Source of the DNA: Roseiarcus sp035308145 | Lineage (GTDB): Bacteria; Pseudomonadota; Alphaproteobacteria; Rhizobiales; Beijerinckiaceae | Direction of reading: 5' to 3' | Assembly: GCA_035308145.1 (NCBI GenBank) | Contig: DATGHD010000413.1 | Coordinates: forward strand, 1 to 6,345 | Length of the DNA: 6,345 bases | In this document: piece after piece, positions 1-4,946 of the stretch | Position numbering within the stretch: the stretch's first letter is position 1 | Layout: each line of letters begins with the position of its first letter | Position numbers and translations under genes: made by a program | The notes under the pieces: model-generated | Told to the model about the DNA's origin: nothing | Databases searched by the model: none | The model's input: the letters and a program-made list of their open reading frames with translations, nothing else

Positions 1-198
1 GAAGCCTCCAGGTACGGTCGTCGTTGTCGTCGTCGTTGTGCCGCCGGGGCTCACTGGCGTAGTCGGCGTGGTAGAGGTCGACGTGACGGAGACCGTGTGA
101 TGGCTCCAGGTCGCCCGGCCGGGTCCGGCAAAAAATACGAATAGGGTCGCCGCCGAGGCGGCGAGAAGAAAGTGGCGCAAAGGGAAGAGCCGCATCAT
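1..198 (-). CDS. Secreted Thr/Pro-rich protein, 3' part outside window (partial)
   Basis: The minus strand is open from an ATG at 198 to the left edge, 66 codons in frame with no stop. A second in-frame ATG lies immediately downstream (193-195), so the protein starts Met-Met-Arg-Leu or Met-Arg-Leu. The N-terminus is a classical Sec signal peptide: Arg/His near the start, a hydrophobic core rich in Leu, Ala and Phe (about residues 10-25), and a likely cleavage site after Gly-Arg-Ala at about residue 29. The mature part seen is Ser/Thr/Pro-rich, with a run of eight Thr (residues 54-61) encoded by ACA/ACG/ACC codons. This looks like a linker or a low-complexity cell-surface segment. No domain is visible and I do not recognise the family. 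It is transcribed divergently from the porin. The ribosome-binding site is weak. The coding call rests on the signal peptide and codon use; function is unknown. Confidence 0.72.
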   Translation of the reverse strand, partial: MMRLFPLRHFLLAASAATLFVFFAGPGRATWSHHTVSVTSTSTTPTTPVSPGGTTTTTTTTVPGGF

Positions 199-608
199 TT
201 CGCCGTCTCGAAGATCAAGAAGAGCGTCCGAAGGTCGAGCCCTCCAGAGGACCCATATCAGCTTTGGATTTGAACCCCCGGTCGACTTCCAGGCGCAAGT
301 TATCGTTAGAGCGGCGGCGCGGCAATTGTCTTCGTCGCTGTCGCACCCGGTCGGTCGTTCCCCAAGGCCGGAAACCGGGATGATATGAGATGATCTGTAT
401 CGTTACGGATCGCCTCCCCGCCGTCTATTGTGTCCCCGGCGCCACCGTTCGCCATTATCGACAGTCTCTGGCGTCCGAGAGACGGTCTTGCGTTTGTGCG
501 CCGGCGTTTCCCGGTATAACTTTTTCGTCGGGGCGATTTGCATCAATGAGCGGGAGGAACGGTTCGCGGACAGGAGCCATGGACGATCCTAAGGATTGGA
601 CCGCCGAC
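199..608. other. Divergent intergenic region between Thr-rich gene and porin
   Basis: These 410 bases separate the two divergent start codons. From 390 onward the porin frame is open upstream of the chosen start. That translation has no signal-peptide character, and the hydrophobic export segment comes much later, so I treat it as untranslated leader with chance openness in GC-rich DNA. One sigma70-like pair is described separately. No RNA gene or transcription terminator is evident. Confidence 0.6.
493..520 (+). promoter_or_regulatory. Candidate sigma70-type promoter for the porin
   Basis: TTTGTG (493-498), a 16-nt spacer, and TATAAC (515-520) followed by a T-rich stretch. TATAAC is a good -10 match in otherwise GC-rich DNA; the -35 match is only moderate. 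It would start transcription near 527 and give a leader of about 80 nt before the ATG at 609. This is pattern matching only. Confidence 0.28.
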
Positions 609-2000
609 ATGGTGAAAACGCGCCTTGGCCGATCGGCCGGCGCGAGCGATGTCGTTCGTCGCGGCGGGCGGCGATTGATTGCCGCGATCTTCGGAATAGC
701 GCTCGGCGTCGGCGCGGCCTCGGAGGCGATTTCCGCTGACTTGCCAATACGTAAGGCTGCGCCGGTTGAGGGCGTTGCGGTTTGCAACGTTGCCGGCATG
801 GCCGGATTTATACTCCCAGGCAGCGACACTTGCTTCAAGATTTCCGGCTATGTGAGCGGCCAGGTGCAAGCGGGCAACCTCACCAAGCAATACGTCCTCG
901 GCTTTATCGGCCCGGCGCCGGGACCGGTTGTTTCGGCTGAGGGGGCCACTGTCGCTTCCCGCGATTCGCTCGGCTTCACGACGCGTGCGCAGCTCAATCT
1001 CGACGCACGCCAATACACCGCCTATGGCGTCCTGCGCGGTTACGTCGAAATTCAGGCCAATACCAGCAACGGCTTTGAAAACGTTGGCAGCCCGGTCCTG
1101 ATCAACGTGGCCTATCTCCAATGGGCCGGACTCACCGTTGGCCGGGCCGGATCGTTCTTTTCCTATCTCGCCGCCGGAGCGGGTTGGTACGACTTCTACT
1201 CGCCCGATCGTGTGACCGGCAACCAGCCGGTTCTGTTTGCTTATACGGCGACTTTCGGCAACGGCTTCGCGGCGACGATCTCGATCGAGGACCCGACGGG
1301 CGCTAACGTCAACGGTCCGTTCAATGGCGGATACAACAATGTCTATGACGGCCAGCTAGCGCCCGACGTCGTGGGCGTCCTGCGGCTCGACCAGCAATGG
1401 GGATCAGCCCAGGTATCCGCGGTCGCGCACAAGACGAGCGCCCTTGGCGTATCCAGCGACACGATCAACGTTTGGGGCTATGCGTTTCTCGGCGGCGTCA
1501 CGGTCAATCTGCCGCAGATTGCGCCAGGCGACAGGGTCGCCGCGCAAGTCGTCTACAGCCACGCCGCGCTCGGCTATTCAGGCATCCCGAACACGGCGCT
1601 GAGCGCGGGCGATCAGGGGCTGAACATCAACGGCAATGGGACGATCTTTCAGCTGACCGACGCGTTGAACTACGATGTCGGGGTCTGGTCCTTCCCGACG
1701 ACCTGGACAGGCGCGGCGTTCTTCGAGCATCACTTCACGCCGCAATTCTCCCTCACGCCGGAAGCCTCGGTGGCCTTTGTCCGCTACAGCGACGCGCCGA
1801 CCATGATCTCGACCGCCGCGGCGAGTTTCCTTGGCGGCGCGGTCGCCCATTGGGACCCCGTCCCGCACCTCGATTTCGAACTTGGCGCGATGTATCAGTA
1901 CACTCGGCAGGCCACGCCCGCCGCTTACGTCGGGCCGCCGGCGTTTCGCCCGATAAGCAGCGGCGTCGCCGGCAATTTGTCGGTTACCCGCGATTTCTGA
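609..2000 (+). CDS. Outer-membrane porin, Porin_2 (PF02530) family
   Basis: A 463-residue trimeric-type beta-barrel porin for passive diffusion of small solutes across the outer membrane, typical of Rhizobiales and relatives. After the signal peptide (Arg-rich n-region, hydrophobic core about residues 23-38, cleavage after Ala-Ile-Ser-Ala at residue 43) comes the family hallmark: mature Asp-Leu-Pro, then Cys59 and Cys75 flanking a Phe-Ile-Leu-Pro-Gly-Ser-Asp-Thr segment and Lys-Ile-Ser-Gly-Tyr-Val. Further family-like segments are an Arg/Tyr-rich first-barrel region, the Gly-Arg-Ala-Gly-Ser-Phe-Phe turn, and Pro-Asp-Val-Val-Gly before a strand. The protein ends in Phe, the usual BamA recognition residue. 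The start is uncertain. ATG 579 has AGGAG only 2 nt upstream, too close. ATG 609 has weak Shine-Dalgarno matches (TTGGA, 8 nt away) but gives the most normal signal peptide, although its n-region of about 22 residues is long. The length fits the family. Solute specificity cannot be read from the sequence. Confidence 0.93.
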   Translation: MVKTRLGRSAGASDVVRRGGRRLIAAIFGIALGVGAASEAISADLPIRKAAPVEGVAVCNVAGMAGFILPGSDTCFKISGYVSGQVQAGNLTKQYVLGFIGPAPGPVVSAEGATVASRDSLGFTTRAQLNLDARQYTAYGVLRGYVEIQANTSNGFENVGSPVLINVAYLQWAGLTVGRAGSFFSYLAAGAGWYDFYSPDRVTGNQPVLFAYTATFGNGFAATISIEDPTGANVNGPFNGGYNNVYDGQLAPDVVGVLRLDQQWGSAQVSAVAHKTSALGVSSDTINVWGYAFLGGVTVNLPQIAPGDRVAAQVVYSHAALGYSGIPNTALSAGDQGLNINGNGTIFQLTDALNYDVGVWSFPTTWTGAAFFEHHFTPQFSLTPEASVAFVRYSDAPTMISTAAASFLGGAVAHWDPVPHLDFELGAMYQYTRQATPAAYVGPPAFRPISSGVAGNLSVTRDF

Positions 2001-2069
2001 TCGCCGGTCGGGCCGCGAGACCCTTCCAGCTCTTCACCTCATCATGGCCGCGCGGGGCGCCGCAAGCGG

Positions 2070-2258
2070 ATCGCCGGCGTCGGCGAAAGCCCCAATATCG
2101 ACGGCGTCCCGTGCTTCGCCAATACGGGCAACAACGCATTCAAGTTCCTCGGCTCGACCCATATCCAGATGCCACACGACCATTGGCGGACCTCGATGGC
2201 GGCGCGTAAGCTTCAACTGGGCTGGCCCCCTGTTGTGGGCCGCCCGGTGGAGGCTTCA
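2070..2258 (+). pseudogene. Protein-like remnant upstream of the cupin gene
   Basis: This frame, the same as that of the porin and cupin, is open from the porin stop to the cupin with no stop. It has strongly G/C-ending codons and a natural-looking amino acid composition, including the segment Asn-Thr-Gly-Asn-Asn-Ala-Phe-Lys-Phe-Leu-Gly-Ser (2121-2156). There is no in-frame ATG, GTG or TTG between 2001 and 2168, so it cannot be translated alone from its beginning. The Ile-Asp ... Gly-Asn-x-Ala-Phe-x-Phe-Leu-Gly pattern resembles the end of serralysin-type M10 C-terminal domains of RTX exoproteins; this is a weak resemblance recalled from the family, not a search result. The most likely reading is the decayed 3' end of a lost gene. 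The alternative is chance coding-like composition. Confidence 0.35.
2249..2253 (+). promoter_or_regulatory. Shine-Dalgarno site that sets the cupin start
   Basis: GGAGG, preceded by GT, lies 5 nt before the ATG at 2259. The alternative in-frame ATGs at 2169 and 2196 have no comparable purine-rich site, so this motif favours the shorter protein. Confidence 0.7.
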
Positions 2259-2633
2259 ATGCAAGGCGCGATTTTCGAATGGAAGGACATCGAACCCAAG
2301 ACCGTCCTCCCAGGCCTTCACGCCCGCTTCGCTCATTCCGGCGCCATGAGTTTCGTGTCGTGGGAAATGGAGGCGGGCTCGCCCTTTCCACGACACTCTC
2401 ATCCCCACGAGCAGGTCGTCCATATGTTCGAGGGCGAGTTGGAAGTGACAGTCGAGGGCGTAACAACCGTATTGAAGCCGGGCATGGTCGCGGTCATCCC
2501 GCCCAACGCCGTTCATCTCGGCCGAGCCCTGACCGACTGCCGCCTCCTCGATGTGTTCTATCCGCTTCGCGACGATTACATGCGAAGCGACGCGCCAAAT
2601 ATTTTGCAATCGGCGGCGGGCGCAGGAGGCTGA
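2259..2633 (+). CDS. Small single-domain cupin, KdgF-like (Cupin_2)
   Basis: A 124-residue cytoplasmic protein that is one cupin beta-barrel (PF07883). Motif 1 is Pro-Arg-His46-Ser-His48-Pro-His-Glu-Gln52 followed by Phe-Glu-Gly-Glu-Leu-Glu. Motif 2 is Pro-Gly-Met ... Ile-Pro-Pro-Asn-x-x-His86. His46, His48, Gln52 and His86 form the expected metal site, with Gln replacing the usual Glu. Asp98, Phe100 and Arg104 near the C-terminus have the spacing I recall for the catalytic Asp/Phe/Arg of KdgF, the enzyme that linearises 4,5-unsaturated uronates from pectin or alginate breakdown. KdgF-like cupins are also widespread without that context, and no lyase or uronate gene is nearby, so the substrate is open. 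Start chosen by GGAGG 5 nt upstream; ATGs at 2169 and 2196 would add an uncupin-like N-terminal tail. It lies 258 nt after the porin with no clear terminator between, so cotranscription is possible. Confidence 0.85.
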   Translation: MQGAIFEWKDIEPKTVLPGLHARFAHSGAMSFVSWEMEAGSPFPRHSHPHEQVVHMFEGELEVTVEGVTTVLKPGMVAVIPPNAVHLGRALTDCRLLDVFYPLRDDYMRSDAPNILQSAAGAGG

Positions 2634-2754
2634 CGGCGACGGACGCGACACGGCGCTTTCGTGACGACTTGCGATCAACGCCCGCGATCTGCGCGGCGCA
2701 GCGCTTTCGGCTGCGTTTTGCGCCGGCCGTCGACGCTTTTGGACTCTTTATCTT

Positions 2755-2772
2755 TAGCCTAGCGCTAGGCTA
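2755..2772. repeat. 18-bp perfect palindrome between convergent genes
   Basis: Each half is TAGCCTAGC, with no spacer; as RNA it could fold as a 7-bp stem with a GCGC tetraloop. It sits between the 3' ends of the cupin and DUF4399 genes, where a two-way terminator would be expected. Neither side has a U-tract, so it is not a standard intrinsic terminator. A dyad protein-binding site is the alternative. Confidence 0.5.
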
Positions 2773-2813
2773 CGCCGCTACGCCGGCTTAGCCCGCGCCT
2801 CGCGAGAAAGTCT

Positions 2814-3788
2814 TCAATCGTTCGGGCCCGGGCCCGGGGCTGCCGGCGGCGCATAGTACGGCGCCGCCCAATGCGGCGCCAATCGCGGCGGCGCGTGGTG
2901 CGGCGGCCTCGGCGCTCGGCGCACGACAGGCGTCACGGGCTTCCGTGGCGCTTCGCCGACGAATATCGTAATGGGTTGAGAGAATACTGGCGGGTCATGC
3001 GGAATGTGATGGGCGTCGCCCAGCAGCAATTGCAACGTATGCCGGCCTGGCGCGAGCGTGAGCATTGTCTCGGTCTGGCCCGCGCCAAAATGAAGATGAT
3101 TTTCGTCGCTCGGAATCGGCTCGTCGAGCGGCGGCAAGGCCGTGTCGATAAGGAGATGGTGGTGGCCCGTATTGACCTTTTCGACGCTTGCGGGCGCGAC
3201 GCCCATGTTTTCGAGCCCGAATCGCACCTGGAACGTCAGCGGGACGCTCGCTCCCTCGGCCGGAGAGATAAAATAGACTTTGGCGCCTGGCGGCGACTTG
3301 TGCCGGCCCGAAGTCTCCGCCGGGGCCTGCGCGCTCGCCGCCGGCGGCGTCTCGGTCACAGTCACGTGGATGCGATCGGACACGACCGGCGGCGTATGGG
3401 GAATATGGTTGGCGTCGCCAAGCAGAAGCTGGAGCGTGTGCGGACCAGGCGATAGAGTGAGTTCGGTCTCGGTCTGACCGCCGCCGAAATGAAGATGGTT
3501 ATCATCGCTCGGAATCGGTTCATTGAGCGGCGGCAGATCAGTATCAATCAACAGGTGATGGTGGCCCGTATTGGCCTTGTCGGAACCGGCGGGAGCGACT
3601 CCCATGCCATGGAGGCCGAAATGGATCGTCGTCGTCGGGCCGATGACCGCGCCGTCTTTCAGATCGACGAAATAGGCCTTCGCGCCAGGCGGTGAGGGCG
3701 ACGGGCCGCCTGCGGCAGGGGTTTGCGCGACCGCTCCGGTCGCAGATCCGACAAGCAAGGCGAGGATCGCCCAGGCGACCATCCTCAT
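2814..3788 (-). CDS. Exported His-rich protein with two tandem DUF4399 domains
   Basis: A 324-residue protein with a Sec signal peptide (cleavage likely after Ala-Val-Ala, residue 21). Two DUF4399 (PF14347) domains follow, at about 35-145 and 168-278, an exact offset of 133 residues. Each has Pro-Gly-Ala-Lys-x-Tyr-Phe, His/Arg-Phe-Gly-Leu, Met-Gly-Val-Ala-Pro-Ala, Asn-Thr-Gly-His-His-His-Leu-Leu-Ile-Asp, Pro-Ile-Pro-Ser-Asp, His-Leu-His-Phe-Gly, Gly-Gln-Thr-Glu-Thr, Leu-Gln-Leu-Leu-Leu-Gly-Asp and His-Ile-Pro-His. The family's biochemical role is not established; the clustered His residues suggest metal binding (inference). A Pro/Ala/His-rich tail (about 281-324) looks disordered. The start at 3788 has GGGAGG 6 nt upstream (minus strand, 3795-3800). 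Family members usually carry a single copy, so the duplication stands out. It is convergent with the cupin and divergent from the SUMF1-like gene. Confidence 0.9.
   Translation of the reverse strand: MRMVAWAILALLVGSATGAVAQTPAAGGPSPSPPGAKAYFVDLKDGAVIGPTTTIHFGLHGMGVAPAGSDKANTGHHHLLIDTDLPPLNEPIPSDDNHLHFGGGQTETELTLSPGPHTLQLLLGDANHIPHTPPVVSDRIHVTVTETPPAASAQAPAETSGRHKSPPGAKVYFISPAEGASVPLTFQVRFGLENMGVAPASVEKVNTGHHHLLIDTALPPLDEPIPSDENHLHFGAGQTETMLTLAPGRHTLQLLLGDAHHIPHDPPVFSQPITIFVGEAPRKPVTPVVRRAPRPPHHAPPRLAPHWAAPYYAPPAAPGPGPND
2955..3287 (-). repeat. Second DUF4399 copy (internal duplication)
   Basis: This is the downstream member of the in-gene tandem duplication (residues 168-278). It matches 3354-3686 at a 399-nt offset with no relative insertions or deletions across the domain. 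The protein motifs are conserved, but the DNA differs at many codon positions, so the duplication is not recent. Confidence 0.85.
3354..3686 (-). repeat. First DUF4399 copy (internal duplication)
   Basis: This is the N-terminal member of the pair (residues 35-145). It is separated from the second copy by a linker of about 22 residues rich in Ala, Pro and Ser/Thr (about residues 146-167). Confidence 0.85.
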
Positions 3789-4025
3789 AGCCAGCCTCCC
3801 AGGCTTTCGCGCCTTGTTGCCTCAATGGAGAAAGGATAGCTTTTCGGACAGGATTGTAAAGACGGCCAAAGTTCGCTCTCGTTGCGACTTCTTGAACGAA
3901 TCGACAGCCAAATTGCACGCCGTACTCGAAGCGCGATCGGCTTTTGATCGGAAACTCGGCCTCGGCGGCCATCTCGAACCGCGTCGATCGCAGCGGCGGA
4001 ATCAAACCCAGTCGCGAGCGCAAAC

Positions 4026-4832
4026 GTGAAGCGTCGGCTGACAATCGCCCTAGTCCTTTTAGGTCTCAGCGTCGCGCTCCCGAGCTCCTTGGCCCAGGCG
4101 CCTGCGTCGCATGAGCCCGGGGACGTTTTCCGCGATTGCCCTGATTGCGAGGAGATGGTCGTCGTCCCGCCGGGCGCATTCGATATGGGCTCCACTGACG
4201 CCGCCTCCGAGGGGCCCGTGCATCGCGTGACGATCGGCAAGCCCTTCGCGATCGGCCGCCGCGAGGCGACATTTGCGGAATGGGATCAATGCGTGGCGGC
4301 TGGCGTCTGCAAATACAATCCAAGCGATCATGGCTGGGGCCGCGGCGACAGGCCGGTGATCGACGTCAGTTGGGACGACGTCAAAGACTTCCTCAAATGG
4401 CTATCGCAAAAGACCGGCCAACCCTATCGGCTTCTAACCGAGGCCGAGTGGGAATATGCAGCGCGCGCCGGGACGCAATCGCCGTACTGGTGGGGAAAGG
4501 ACGTCGGGACCGACCACGCGCGCTGCGAGGATTGCGGGGGCGATCCGGCGCGCCACACTTTGCCCACGGGGTCATTCCGGCCCAACGCCTTCGGTCTCTA
4601 CGACACGGCGGGGAACGCTGCCGAATGGGTCCAGGATTGCTGGAATCCCAATTACAAGGGCGCGCCAACCGACGGCTCGGCGTGGACCGCCGGCGATTGC
4701 ACCTTGCACGTTTTGCGCGGCGGGTCGTTTGCGAACAAGGCTACCTATATACGCTCCGCCGCGAGGTTCAGATACGATACGAGCGTGCGCTACTACGCCA
4801 ATGGCTTCCGATTGGCGCGTGACCTCAAATAG
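4026..4832 (+). CDS. Exported SUMF1/FGE-sulfatase-fold protein without FGE catalytic cysteines
   Basis: A 268-residue protein with a signal peptide (Lys-Arg-Arg start, Leu/Val core, cleavage near Leu-Ala-Gln-Ala at 25) and one FGE-sulfatase domain (PF03781), about 35-266. Landmarks are Phe-Arg-Asp-Cys-Pro-Asp-Cys (36-41), Met-Val-Val-Val-Pro-Pro-Gly, Met-Gly-Ser, Val-Ser-Trp-Asp-Asp-Val, Tyr-Arg-Leu-Leu-Thr-Glu-Ala-Glu-Trp-Glu-Tyr-Ala-Ala-Arg, Gly-Leu-Tyr-Asp ... Gly-Asn-Ala-Ala-Glu-Trp-Val, Leu-Arg-Gly-Gly-Ser-Phe and a final Gly-Phe-Arg-Leu-Ala-Arg. True formylglycine-generating enzymes bind copper through two Cys after Arg-Gly-Gly-Ser; here Arg-Gly-Gly-Ser-Phe is followed by Ala-Asn-Lys-Ala-Thr-Tyr with none. 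Sulfatase activation is therefore unlikely; a structural or other role is inferred. The start is GTG with a weak ribosome site. The caspase gene follows 114 nt downstream on the same strand. Extra Cys pairs (38/41, 167/170) could form disulfides or bind metal. Confidence 0.9.
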   Translation: MKRRLTIALVLLGLSVALPSSLAQAPASHEPGDVFRDCPDCEEMVVVPPGAFDMGSTDAASEGPVHRVTIGKPFAIGRREATFAEWDQCVAAGVCKYNPSDHGWGRGDRPVIDVSWDDVKDFLKWLSQKTGQPYRLLTEAEWEYAARAGTQSPYWWGKDVGTDHARCEDCGGDPARHTLPTGSFRPNAFGLYDTAGNAAEWVQDCWNPNYKGAPTDGSAWTAGDCTLHVLRGGSFANKATYIRSAARFRYDTSVRYYANGFRLARDLK

Positions 4833-4890
4833 GCGTCCTTGCCCCTATTAGGTTTGATCGACATCGGAAGTTGCCCCGATAGACCGTAAT

Positions 4891-4916
4891 GGATTACCCT
4901 ATGGAGATGTTAATCC
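4891..4916. repeat. Short inverted repeat upstream of the caspase gene
   Basis: GGATTA (4891-4896) and TAATCC (4911-4916) are exact inverted arms with a 14-nt spacer, 30 nt before the caspase start. The position suits an operator or leader hairpin, but 6-bp arms are short and chance occurrence is realistic. Confidence 0.25.
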
Positions 4917-4946
4917 GAACTTAGCGCGTGTTTTAGGGTGGGACGG

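Noticed and set aside
266..276. Minus-strand GGTTCAAATCC, matching the tRNA T-arm consensus
   Set aside because: The flanking bases cannot form the T-stem (a G-run faces CCAAA), and no acceptor stem, D-arm or 3' CCA end is present around it. It is most likely chance.
390..608. In-frame N-terminal extension of the porin by 73 residues
   Set aside because: It would place the export signal about 95 residues inside the protein, and the extra sequence lacks any porin or signal-peptide character.
543..1121. Minus-strand open frame of 192 codons inside the porin
   Set aside because: It is antisense to conserved porin sequence with no recognisable domain and no ribosome site, so it is treated as a shadow frame.
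2279..2791. Long open frame overlapping the cupin on the same strand
   Set aside because: Arg/Ser/Pro-rich translation with no domain. It overlaps the well-supported cupin in another frame, as expected in GC-rich DNA.
2824..2838. GC-rich GGGCCC-type palindromic run near the DUF4399 stop
   Set aside because: It is explained by Gly-Pro codons at the C-terminal end of the DUF4399 protein. No U-tract is present, so it is not called a terminator.
3941..3958. CGATC / GATCG short inverted repeat upstream of the SUMF1-like gene
   Set aside because: The arms are 5 bp and rich in GATC/CGATCG words common across this window, so chance is the simpler explanation.
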